Program-made: the position numbers and the translations under genes
NCBI GenBank assembly: GCA_023375785.1
Contig: SZWC01018807.1
Coordinates: forward strand, 21,034-49,716
DNA: 28,683 nt
Direction of reading: 5' to 3'
Origin: Penium margaritaceum
Taxonomy: Eukaryota; Streptophyta; Zygnematophyceae; Desmidiales; Peniaceae
The notes under the pieces: model-generated
Told to the model about the DNA's origin: nothing
The model's input: only the letters and a program-made list of their open reading frames with translations
The model's database searches: none
In this document: piece by piece, positions 10,509-19,853 of the stretch
Layout of the letters: each line of letters starts with the position of its first letter
Position numbering within the stretch: the stretch's first letter is position 1

Positions 10509-11370
10509 TGTTGGTTTATGTCTCACATCTCTCACTTGTACTCTGTTGTGTCCTCCCAGCTTGTGTACATCGACGTGCAGATGACTGACGCGAGACGCGA
10601 CGCTGATGGCCAGATGCGACGCTGATGGACTGTCATCCGGTGGAGCCGTTGCACGCCGAAGCCTACACGCAGTTCACTTGAGCCTCTTCCCTCCTTCGTA
10701 CTCAGCTCCATTGGTAGACGTTCTCAACGGTCGTGCCGCCGGCAGGCACTTTCTCAGCATATGCTGTCTGCATGTGTCCAGCGTCATGTTTGACTGCACT
10801 ATTGCACTCGTAGCGCAATGTCATGCCGTGGGTCCGAGTTTCATGATTTTCTGGCACTGCTGCTACTGGGGGTTAGCATAGACCCTGCCTGGGTTTTGGC
10901 AGCCATAACTCCTCACTGCTACTTTTCTAGATAATTCTGACTGCACGACTGCGTTTGCAGTGTGCGTTTTATGATATGATCTAGTTTTCAGGCAAAACGG
11001 ATGGCGCCCGGGTTTGGGCCGTCGGCCGTCTCGCGGGGCTCACCAAGAGAACGTGCCTGCCTGAAAATAGAGTTATTTTCTGATTGGTTGGTGAACTGAG
11101 TAACAAGAGCTACAGAGCTAGGGGAGGCTAGTTCTTTGAGGGGTCTCCCATTGTGTCGCATTCTTCACTCCTAATCAGTTACTTCCAGTTTTCAGCTACT
11201 CTCTGGCGCTAACACTGGTGCGCGCGTTTCTGAGTAACAAACCCATAGCACCTAGACTTGGACTCTAGAGTAGCAGACTGAGGGGCCAGCAGACTAAGCA
11301 ACGAGTGTGGAAGCATGCACGCTGCATCAACAAGACTGCTGCCCTAATGTGCTGCCTAGTATTTCAAGCT
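10509..11370 (+). repeat. 3' LTR of element 1
   Basis: It starts TGTTGGTTTATGTCTCAC and is collinear with 2639-3472. Near 10585-10625 it carries a short extra segment in which GCGACGCTGATGG is repeated, which accounts for most of the length difference. Many single-base differences from the 5' LTR are visible. Confidence 0.92.
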
Positions 11371-11685
11371 GAAAATGGCACTAGGAGCTAGTGACTAAGA
11401 AAACTCCTCCAATCAGATGGAGTCATGCAAAGTGAATTTGGGCTTGTTAATGCAACTCTCACTCATCACGCAATTGAGTGGCGTAAATTCAAGACGGCAT
11501 CAAGATAGTCGCACGAACATTCTTCACTATTGATCTCTGATCTACTGATTGGCTGCTACCGTAGTTTCTGTTGTTTCAAATGGTTATTCTATTGCTACTC
11601 TTGCTGCTATAGCATGAGCAGTAATAGGAGCTGAAGCTGCAGGGGCAACAAGAGTAGGATAAACAGCAGTAGCAGTTGCATTTAT
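11371..11685. other. Right flank of element 1, no gene seen
   Basis: Mixed-composition sequence with no recognisable coding motif, leading into a triplet-rich region. No exact copy of the AAAGA left flank follows the LTR. Confidence 0.4.
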
Positions 11686-11696
11686 GCAAGGGCAGT

Positions 11697-11740
<44 letters not shown>

Positions 11741-11961
11741 GATCAGCTGCAGCGGCTACCGCTACTTCTACTTCTGCTATTGCTGTTGTAGCTTCTACTA
11801 CTAATGTTACGGTTTCAAAAGTTTCCACTGCCACAGCTGCCATGAATCTTCCACCTGAAAGTGCCACTGTGGCTGTTTGTGTTGTTGCACATGAGTCTGT
11901 GGTTCCCATTACTGGCAATTATGATTCCATTGCAGATGCTAAACTTTCCATGGATGCATGA
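11686..11961 (+). pseudogene. Ala/Thr/Val-rich open stretch with (CAG/GCA)n core
   Basis: A plus-strand frame without an early ATG stays open from before 11686 to a TGA near 11959. It starts with a poly-Ala run from the GCA repeat at 11697-11731, followed by GSAAAATATSTSAIAVVAS, and finishes less repetitively with NLPPESATVAV and VVPITGNYDSIADAKLSMDA. The C-terminal part has ordinary protein-like composition, so this may be a decayed exon. No family was recognised. The similar stretch left of element 1 could be the other half of an interrupted locus, which is inference only. Confidence 0.25.
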
Positions 11962-12023
11962 TGTGAGGCTATGGGGGTGGCTGCTGCCATAGCTGCTTCT
12001 AAGCGAGGTGTTTTGAAGTCAGT

Positions 12024-12066
12024 TTTCTTTTTTCTTTTTCTTTTTTCTCTCTTTTGCAACTCCAGA
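12024..12066 (+). other. Polypyrimidine tract ending in CAG (possible 3' splice site)
   Basis: A run of about 30 pyrimidines (TTTTCTTTTTC type) ends in TTTTGCAACTCCAG, the shape of a plant intron 3' end. Without an identified gene this is only a candidate, and the region after it (12067-12300) is unassigned. Confidence 0.25.
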
Positions 12067-12371
12067 TCCTATCAACTGGAAGATGGGGTGACTCCCCCAG
12101 AGCTGCCCCTCAAGGTGAGGCAGGAGGGGAATGCGCCCCTGGCACTGCCCAGAGAGGTGAAACAAGGCAGATGAGTTGCCCAGATCCAGAGCTGCCTAGA
12201 ACAAGCTGGCAGTATCACTGCCAGCCACAAGGGGTAGAACCCCCGATCTCTTTAGCCAGAGTTTGGTGTTGTATCCTCTGCGCAAGCAAGAGGATTCATT
12301 ATGTTACTGCCGATGCTTCTACAACCACCAAGGATCCATGATCATTGGTGGTTGCAATAGCAAATTTGATG

Positions 12372-12660
12372 TAGCTACTGTTTCCGCTACTCCGGCTATT
12401 GTTGCAGTTGTTAGCATTGCAATCAACAACGATCCATGATATGCAGCTGCTACTGCTATTGCTGTTACTTCTGTTGCTCCTTCCATGGATTTTTGGTCCA
12501 TGGCTATGGTATCATCTCTGCGACCAATACCAGTTTTCATTACATTTCTACATATGCTACTGCCAATGCTGGTGGAGACTGCCTGCACGGCTATAAAAGG
12601 CTCAGTTAACTTTCCTTGCATCCTTGATTCTTCAGCAGTCACTGCTGTTGCTGATCCTTG
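12372..12660 (+). pseudogene. Ala/Val/Thr-rich open stretch, one stop
   Basis: In the plus frame beginning GTAGCTACTGTTTCC the translation is Val/Ala/Thr-rich. It is interrupted by one TGA (near 12437) and continues with TAIAVTSVAPSMDFWSMAMV to a TGA after VTAVADP at about 12660. The composition matches 11686-11961. The minus strand is also open here, with Ala/Thr-rich content, so composition alone may explain it. No function is assigned. Confidence 0.2.
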
Positions 12661-12838
12661 AAAAATCATTGGACCCTCCTAGCTGTCTTTCCTGCTGCCA
12701 TGATATGCAGAGAAGATTGTTGAAGAGATTTCTCTCTTCAGGCATCCATTACACTGCTCATGATTCTAACGCAACACGTGCTACATCATACTCCTGACTG
12801 CCAGGTAAATGGTATAAACAGAGACTTGCAAATGTGGT

Positions 12839-12978
12839 GGAAAGGCAATCATACAGACGGCTTTCAGGAATTTTTCGTTTTGTGGGTTGTATAATGCTAT
12901 GGTTGCTATGGCAACCATAGCATTATTCAACCCACCGAACGAAAAATTCCTGAAAGCGGTCCGTATGATTGCCTTTCC
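12839..12978. repeat. 140-bp foldback with 68-bp arms
   Basis: The arms 12839-12906 and 12911-12978 are reverse complements with about five mismatches, separated by a 4-base loop (TATG). The outer ends are GGAAAGGCAATCATAC and its complement. AATGTGG occurs just left (12831) and AATGTGTGG just right (12981), which could be an eroded duplication. This fits a foldback MITE. A transcribed copy would give a near-perfect RNA hairpin of the kind cut into small RNAs. Confidence 0.9.
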
Positions 12979-13597
12979 TCAATGTGTGGCATTGATCCCG
13001 CGACCAATGCTTCCCGGCCACAACATTACACAAAATGAATGCTTATGCAACTAGAATGGGACAAGCTATGGTACACGATTTCATTTATGCTCCTTGACTA
13101 TTTGCATGCACAAGAGAAAAGCATGATTACATGACACAACTGAACGTAACTTGTTGATTACCATGGAAAACCATGTAAAGAAGCATACTTCCACACACTA
13201 TCAGCACTCGAAGAGATGAAATTGAATTTGGGAGAAGGAGGCAATGGTTTATGTTTTCATTGAAACTCAGCAGTAGTGGGGACAGTGTTTCACACATTGG
13301 ATGTCCACATATGCACTTAAGTAGAACGAGAAGTTTGTTAGTTGATAGAAATTTGTACAAGGTGTCGGAATTCATGTACCATACTCCCACCTTTTTCGAT
13401 TTTTTCATGTAGGCAGCATTTGGTTTTTCTTGTCATTCCGGATCTGGATTACTGGCCGGTACCAAGGATGTATAACCAGGAAAGACACCCTCCTAAGTTG
13501 CATCTGAGCAGGGCCAATCTTCCAGGTTGCCACAGACAGCCTTGCTTTTCAAGTTTGGACGTCTGAACTCAACCAGCAGAATGAACGGCGCACTCCG
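12979..13597. other. Unassigned AT-rich stretch
   Basis: The longest frame is 93 codons on the minus strand (13127-13408), without a recognisable motif. No RNA gene or repeat structure was seen. Confidence 0.4.
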
Positions 13598-13619
13598 CTC
13601 GCCCATATCAATGGGCGAG
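13598..13619. repeat. Perfect 9-bp hairpin, CTCGCCCAT/ATGGGCGAG
   Basis: The arms 13598-13606 and 13611-13619 pair perfectly around a 4-base loop. The same arm sequence forms the core of the 15-bp hairpin at 15436-15478. Confidence 0.85.
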
Positions 13620-14320
13620 AGGCGTCAGCACTGCCAGATCCATCTTCATCAGCCCCTCCTCCCCCCCCCCCAACAACCTCGCAATCGATGTGCAGCAAGC
13701 TGTGTCACCTGCACCTATGAGTTAATGGACCGCCTAGAATTGTGAGCAGCAGGATGCGAACATTTCTGGATCTGTTTTACGGGTCTTCAATGAACCATGG
13801 TCCAGTCCCGAGGGAGTCAGAATGGTAGTATGCACTGATCCCAAATTTTCTCATATTTAGTATTGTTCAGATTTTAGCCGGAAGTAGGGTATCTCTATAG
13901 CCTCCAAGTTGGAGTCTCCACAGTACCTAGTTTTGGGTTCTCTATCTTTCCGGCAGGTTTCAGAAAGAAACCGAGGTATTGTTCATCGTGGGCATTTTAT
14001 ACACTAGATGGGTGTATACTCATACACCCATACTGCTACATAGGTACTTACTTATGTAGAAGGGTAGTTTCCTGGAAGTTTATGAGGATTATAAGTTTTT
14101 TTTATATGAAGACTATCATAGGTCTGCTAAGACTTTCTTACAGTACCTAGTTTGAGTACAAGTCTTGACAGACCCTCCATGTTTTGATTTCATGCTCTTC
14201 GGCGTACATAAGAGACATGTTCATGCATACATGGGACACTTTTGCACATATGAAAGCCACTCAATCGGACGAGCTCCGGCCCCCTCCCCCCCCCCCCTCC
14301 CCGCCCCCCCCACCCCCGAG
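13620..14320. other. Unassigned stretch with small hairpin and poly-C runs
   Basis: It holds a perfect 10-bp hairpin at 14008-14031 (ATGGGTGTAT, loop ACTC) and two copies of ACAGTACCTAGTTT (about 13920 and 14141). It also holds poly-C runs near 13660 and 14285-14315. No gene was seen. Confidence 0.5.
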
Positions 14321-15099
14321 TGTACGAGGAGAGTGTACAAGGGAGTGTATATGGTGGAAGTCACAAAATGTACACTAGTGTACATCTTGCGACTTCCTAG
14401 AAAGCATTTCACATGACTATACTAGCCTCTGTTCTTACTATCATACCACATACACCGTCTCATACACTCGTCTCAAACACTGTTTTGTCTTTGGAGGAGG
14501 GGAGTGGGAACACTGGTCCGTCGACATCGCCCAATCCTCCCTCTCCAAAATTGTACAAGATGAGTGTATGAGGAGGTGTATGTGGTGGAAGCCGTGAAAC
14601 ATAAACTAGTGTACGTGTTGTGACTTCCTCATAAAATTGAGGAAGTCACAACACTAGTGTCATTTATTACATCCTCCTCCATGTACACCGTCTCATACAC
14701 TCGCTTCATGCAACATCTCTTTTATAGGAGGGGGTGAGAGACGGATCCGTCAACATCGCTCAGTCCCCCTCCTCCCACCGGATTGTACGAGGCGAGTAAA
14801 TGAGGGGGTGTATGTGGTGGAATTCGCGAGATGTACACTAGCGTACATCTTGCGACTTCCTCGAAAACATCTCACAACAGTAAACTAGTGTCTTTTTTTA
14901 TTATCCTCCCTCGTACACTATCTCATACACTAGCCTCCTGAAATTTCATGTTTTTTTGGTAGGTGGTGAGACGGGTCCCTCGACTTCACTCACTCCATCC
15001 TCCCCCACCCCTCCCCTCAACTGTACGAGGCGGGTGTACGAGGGGGTGTATGTGGTGGAAGTCATAAGATGAATGCTAGTGTATATCTCGTCACTTCCC
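14321..15099. repeat. Four tandem ~235-bp units, each with a 42-bp palindrome
   Basis: The unit starts TGTAC(G/A)AG lie near 14321, 14551, 14783 and 15022, that is 230 to 239 bp apart. Each unit continues with a GTGTATGTGGTGGAA-like stretch and then a palindrome centred on ACACTAGTGT. The palindromes lie at 14356-14397 (19 of 21 pairs), 14819-14860 (18 of 21) and 15057-15098 (poorer). In unit 2 the structure is rearranged into a perfect 17-bp hairpin (14615-14631 with 14638-14654). Further along, CCGTCTCATACACTCG is roughly the complement of the unit start, so each unit is also a wider foldback. Confidence 0.85.
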
Positions 15100-15114
15100 C
15101 AATCTCCACGAATG

Positions 15115-15235
15115 AGGTTTGAAGGCAGGGTTTGTAGATATTTGAGCATCCGGTTTGAGAGTGGTTTGAGTGGGGGATCCGAAGACACCACATGCGATAG
15201 AAGAGAACCTGCTAGGCCCCGCTACCGTGGGATCC
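15115..15235. repeat. Dispersed short repeat, copy A
   Basis: GATAGAAGAGAACCTGCTAG followed by GCCCCGCTACCGTGGGATCC matches copy B (15702-15759) and copy C (26622-26680). The upstream GGTTTGA-rich part resembles the part before copy B. Confidence 0.6.
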
Positions 15236-15240
15236 AGCAG

Positions 15241-15388
15241 TGTTAAACGTAGTGACAGCGAGACCCACCAAGTTCTGGGAGCTGTGTCTTCATGTGTCCG
15301 CCTCATGCTTACTCTGCTTGCATAGTCGTGTTAAACATTGTAGTTTAGTACAGCGAGACCCGTCTTTGAGATGGGAGCTGTTGAATGT
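15241..15388. repeat. Imperfect 88-bp tandem duplication
   Basis: TGTTAAAC followed by ACAGCGAGACCC and then TGGGAGCTGT occurs from 15241 and again from 15329, with small indels between the landmarks. Confidence 0.65.
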
Positions 15389-15435
15389 GTTTTTAGGAAA
15401 AAAGAGCGGTCAGGGTCAAACCCGACCGCAAGCAG

Positions 15436-15478
15436 ATGGGCGAGGTGGCTATCCACTTACGTGAGCCACCTCGCCCAT
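15436..15478. repeat. Perfect 15-bp hairpin
   Basis: The arm ATGGGCGAGGTGGCT (15436-15450) and its exact complement (15464-15478) enclose a 13-base loop. The first nine bases of the arm equal the right arm of the hairpin at 13611. Confidence 0.9.
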
Positions 15479-15619
15479 GTATACTCCTCCTCTTGCCATT
15501 GTCAATCACTCTTCTTTTCTAAACTTCACAACTTCCGCCTCTCTCCTCTACCCTAGCGACATTCTGTTTCAACAAGCAGGACCCCGGACAAAGAAGAAAA
15601 TAGAACCCACAACCCCAGG

Positions 15620-15830
15620 TGTGGTTACGGGATGGGTTTGGTCGAGGTTTGACTGTTCTAATATCTGGTTTGCAAATAGCTTGAATAGGGTGTTTGAAAA
15701 TCCCCCATGTCATAGAAGGGAGCTAGCTGGGCTCCGCTATCTTGGAGCCCAATAGGAGCCCGGGAAAGAAAGAAAGAAAAAAAAACCCACAACCCTGATG
15801 AAGTTATTAGAGGGTTTTTTGCTCACTAAT
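15620..15830. repeat. Dispersed short repeat, copy B
   Basis: The core 15702-15759 contains CCCCCATGTCATAGAAGGGA and a perfect 8-bp stem TGGGCTCC/GGAGCCCA (15728-15735 with 15744-15751). The downstream TTAGAGGGTTTTTTGC is also found after copy C (near 26750), so the homology spans more than the core. Confidence 0.65.
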
Positions 15831-17087
15831 GACCCTCGTGATCCAAAGAACTTGATTGACGAGAGACAAAGACAAAAGGATAGGAATACATAAGGTACAT
15901 TGTTACAAATTTGACAAGGCATGTACTTGGGACCATAGTAGGTCACCGCCTATTCCACCACGTGTTTCAATCACATCCGACAGATTATGCAAATCGTTCT
16001 TGGTGCCAGGAAATGAACAAGTATCAATCATGAAAATTCCATGAATGTTCGTATGATGTTGACTTAGCATGTATACTCAAAAACAAGTGTACATCTGGGG
16101 GGTGATTGGTCATAAGCAAGGGAACCTGTTTAGTGATTTTCTCATCATCGCATGCTATGAACAGGAGGTTATTGGGAAGTAGAGCATTTTTTTGCAAGTG
16201 GTTTGGAGGTTGCAATCGAAGGAGGTTCATTGCCTAAACATTTTCACTAACTTTTTGACAGAGTTCTGGGCAGGGATTGTGGGAAATGAAGGAGGATGGA
16301 AGAATTTCTTTCAATGGGGAAGGTATAGGATGCAAAAGTAGGAAGTTTCCAAGGGCAGAGTGGGATGGGTGAGGTGCACAAAGGTCCATTTGGCGTGGAG
16401 GGCCTAGATTTTGGGAAAAGGGTGGTTGAATCATAAGCCACCATCGTGGGGTTTTGCCATGGTGACACTAGGGGGGATGCATTTTAGGGATGTGGTAGCA
16501 TCTCAAATTTGGGAGTGGTGGGATGAGGGAAAGAAGGCAGAAATGTTGGAGAGGGGAGAGGGAAGGGGAGTTTTTTTAGGTGATAACTGGGAGTGACATC
16601 TGCTTGGTATAGGTGTTTGGGTTGTATGTATGCACTGGAAATAATTCTTTCTGTCTCAATCATTAGGTAGATGTTATTCCATTTCCTGATTCCTCCTAAA
16701 AGGGCTCTAATGAGTGCATTCCATATTAGTAGAAAGGTCATGCATAGGGGAGAACTGGATTCTGAGTAGCCTCTTGGTATCTGAGGGGCCTTGTAAGGGG
16801 ATGAGTAATGATGGGTCATGGGAGGATACTTTGGATAAAAAGGGACAAAAATTGATGCTTTAGGTTAAGCCTAGCATCTGTAGTGGCTGCATGTTCTTGT
16901 AGAATTGAGGTAACCAGGTCGACTTCTTTTTCATGGTTAGTGAAGATGGTGGAATTACCTCCAAAACTAGCATAGGTCTCAATCAAGTGGCCAGAGACTT
17001 TCACATCAGGAAGTTTGTGCTGGATAGTTTTTTTCTCTAACTTTCATGCCCATTTTCGTTTTTCCTTGCCCCCTCATTATGGTTCCA
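15831..17087. other. Unassigned stretch
   Basis: Purine-rich on the plus strand between about 16240 and 16600. There are short frames on both strands, the longest 111 codons on the minus strand at 16484-16819, with no motif I can defend. No RNA gene or clear repeat was seen. Confidence 0.4.
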
Positions 17088-17275
17088 AAACAAGGGGGGT
17101 ATTACCCCAAACTTGTAAGATTGCAAAGGTTTGTTCTTTTTAATATGATGACATGATATTGTTTTCTTTGAACATGACAACATAACAACATGGTGGGGAG
17201 GATGCCAAAGTCCTTCACGCCACCTCAAGCAAACAAGGGGGGCATTACCCTAAACTTGTAAGATTGCAAAGGTTT
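17088..17275. repeat. Pair of 45-bp direct repeats
   Basis: 17088-17132 and 17231-17275 match at 43 of 45 bases (AAACAAGGGGGG, then AAACTTGTAAGATTGCAAAG). Both differences are C/T. The 98 bp between them is unrelated. Confidence 0.85.
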
Positions 17276-18363
17276 TCCGGTTTCTGAACTCGAAGTTCAT
17301 CCAAAATGAACTTGTGTTTTGTTCTTTGGGAGTTGGCACAAAATCGTCGCGTGCGAGATACAATCTGCCATTTTGCGCCGACTTCTCTCGCACGCACATC
17401 CCTTTGGCACTCACTTTATCCCTTGTCCTTGTTTGCTCTTGCAAGCAAGGATGACGAGCGAGGATGAGGGCACGAGGCCACATTCCTTAACCCTTGAGGC
17501 CTTGAGGCCTCTTCGCTATTGATTGAGCGATCAACTCAACCTGGAAGTGGCCGACCGATTGCCTGCCTATCAGTTGGCCGGCTGTCGGCCGGTAGCCAGT
17601 TGGCCTACAGCCAATGAAGGATTGGCCGCTGAAAATCCCTCACTGTTGCTAGGGGTGGTGTCCAACCACCCCTCGCTTTGGCAAGGAGGGAGGGCCGAAC
17701 TGGCCCCCTTGCTACAACTTTGCACATACCTAAAAGATGTTTCTATTCTAAATACTTCACTCACAGCTTTTTGCCTCAATGCACTTCGTCGGTTTTCTTA
17801 CTAGGTGCTTCATCATCATCATGCATATCTATTTGTGGAAAATAGGCAGTTGGCAGATTTACACTTCAAGAATCAGCCTTTGCACTTCATGAGGACCTGT
17901 TACAACATTAAGGGGCTATCAACAAAAGACGATCATGACTTTGCATCAAAACTAGGGTTGAACATGGTATTCCACACATATGTATCATGTTACATGTTCT
18001 TCAGACTTGTGTGACCCTTATGATACAATTACATCTACTCCCAGATGAAAATCCAGTTTTCCCATTTCCTTGTATCGTCCTTGAGTCTTGTATGCTCCAA
18101 GGGTACATGTAGGGATTACATACAAAAATCAAATGTGTGCATGCCCTACCCGACGTTCAGGAGAACAAAACTACCTTACCTAGCATTTGGAAGAGTAAGA
18201 CTCACCTGCCCAGCGTTCCGAATACATGACTACCCTATTCACGAACAACGAGAAAAAGAAGCATGTCGATACTACATGCAATGCAACATTGACATGCTGA
18301 CATCGATTTTCTTTAAATCCACAAACTCTGCTTTCCAAGGGTTTGTGAATGTTTGAAGGGGGG
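17276..18363. other. Unassigned stretch before the LTR-like unit
   Basis: It contains a perfect 10-bp inverted repeat (GCGTGCGAGA at 17349, complement at 17386-17395) and a 7-bp hairpin GGGGTGG/CCACCCC near 17655. The last bases, TTTGAAGGGGGG (18352-18363), look like a polypurine tract for the unit that follows. No coding motif of a retrotransposon was found here, so the body of any element ending in that LTR is missing or unrecognisable. Confidence 0.45.
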
Positions 18364-19066
18364 TGTTGTGATGTGAGTCGTCCCCATCTGTTTGTACAGC
18401 TTACTGTGAATACTAGACCGTGTCCATACTCGTGCAGATCCCTAATGCGCACAAAACTGGCGCCAAAGCACCAACGAGTGGTGGCTCCACCCACCAGCAG
18501 CTGCCAGACAACTGCCACGACATCCTGGGTGCTCTTCGGGGTGCTTTGCGGTTTCTCTGCAGACGCTAGAGTTTTCTCGGTGGACCGGCTCTCAAGCCTG
18601 ATTTACATGTTTTTCATTATGTGTCCACCGATTGATGCCGGACATCTGCGTGTGACCAGTTGTAGCGTCCAACTCAAGACTCTACATCTCTAGGTTCAGA
18701 CGGTGTTGGGTTTGGATACCTCTGTGCATAGTTGTGACCAAAACAGTGGTTTTTGGGCCGGTTTTAGGACAAACTGACACTGTCGCGGGCGTCACCCGCC
18801 GTGCACCACGGCAGCTATTCATGCCGTGTGCTTGTCAGTTGTCATTTCTCTCTGCATTTACTAAGCTATTTGGAGCTAATGAGACTTTGCGCGTCTCCCT
18901 AGCTTGACCCTTGTTGTTTCTTGCACCTGCTTGTTTGCTAGTGCACCAGCTCACTGGACGGTGTCGCCACGTCAGCAGCGGCAAGGTTAGGCGGCCTCCT
19001 AACATCTTCTCTTAGTATAAGAGAAACGAGACCTCTCTTGCTATGCTCCACCACAGAGACACAACA
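18364..19066 (+). repeat. LTR-like unit B (different family from elements 1 and 2)
   Basis: It starts TGTTGTG (18364-18370) and ends CACAACA (19060-19066), a perfect 7-bp inverted terminus of the LTR type with TG...CA ends. A polypurine run precedes it, and TATAAGAG (19017-19024) could be a TATA box. Part of it (18796-19010) recurs at 26377-26589 at high similarity. No PBS follows it, so it is more likely a 3' or solo LTR than the 5' LTR of element 2. The flanking five bases (GGGGG and CCGGC) are not a target duplication. Confidence 0.6.
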
Positions 19067-19179
19067 CCGGCAACAGCAATGAGAGACACCGCCGCCGCCA
19101 TATTCTGGGACCCGTCATAGCAGTTTTCAGCAGCAAAACCACCACGCAATGCCCACCAAGTCACCGGGTGAGCTACGAG

Positions 19180-19853
19180 AGTTACCAGCTCCAACAGCTA
19201 AGGCAAGTAGTAGCAGCAGCACCGGATGGCAGCAGCAACTGTGTCTGGCTGTTCATCTGTACAAAAAAAGGAGAGGAAACATCAGCACGCAATAGCTCGC
19301 GAGAGCAGCTGCAAGCAATGGCAGTGCACAGCGATGCTAGCAGCTTGCAGCAGCTGCGGCGTCTCAATCGTGAGCAGCAACACCAGCGTAGCAGCGGCGG
19401 CACAAGAAGCACTAGCAGCATAGCAGTAGTAGCATTGGTCGTAGCAGCAGTAGCAAGCCTGCACATTGTTGTTACTGCGTAGCAGTGCTGTTGTGGAGCA
19501 GTGTTGCACAACTACACAGAAGCTGCGCAGTACTACGCAAGGCTGTGCAGCACTACGCAAGGCTGGGCACCCCGTACGCAACAGCGAGCAAGGGGGTGAC
19601 ACGATCACCCCCACCTGTCACGCGATGTCCATGTCACTTACGAAAAAAAGGTTGGCGTAAAACACGCCAGCAAAAAAATGCTAGCTTCTTTTATGCTAGC
19701 GTAGAAAACGCTCACATCATTATCGATTGTGCTGAAGTGAGAGACTTTTTGGTATTAAATGTCACTTTTTTCTGACGTAACAACTCCTTGAGAAATTCTG
19801 TCAGTTCATTGTTTGGACCATCGTTTACGTTCAGTCCCATACTGAGCGCTTAG
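19180..19853 (+). other. Element 2 leader: CAG-rich tract and hairpin cluster
   Basis: 19190-19480 is rich in CAG/GCA/TAG triplets, like the longer leader of element 1. After it come closely spaced hairpins: GGGGGTGA/TCACCCCC (19592-19612), TGGCGT/ACGCCA (19653-19669), GCTAGC twice (19680 and 19695), and AGCGT/ACGCT (19698-19712). Such structure could serve in RNA packaging or dimerisation, but that is inference. Confidence 0.6.

Larger units (their letters stand above)
2639..11370 (+). mobile_element. Element 1: full-length degenerate Ty1/copia LTR retrotransposon
   Basis: Two direct LTRs enclose a primer-binding site, gag, protease, integrase, reverse transcriptase and RNase H in that order, then a polypurine tract. 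Integrase lying before reverse transcriptase is diagnostic of Ty1/copia as opposed to gypsy. The coding part needs several frame changes and has many stops, including one at the Tyr of the RT catalytic YVDD. The element therefore cannot make its own proteins. The LTRs differ by many substitutions and a small insertion in the 3' copy, which indicates an old insertion. Copia elements replicate through an RNA intermediate copied in cytoplasmic virus-like particles and integrate in the nucleus. Confidence 0.95.

Noticed and set aside
12590-12602. TATA-box-like CTATAAAAGG
   Set aside because: It lies inside an open low-complexity stretch with no gene after it, so a promoter cannot be supported.
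14285-14315. Poly-C run as a functional element
   Set aside because: Homopolymer runs of this kind are common and no associated structure was found.
16280-16600. Possible L1-type LINE C-terminal segment on the plus strand (a Trp-rich stretch near 16411-16596)
   Set aside because: The resemblance needs several frame changes and has no diagnostic motif. A profile search would be required.
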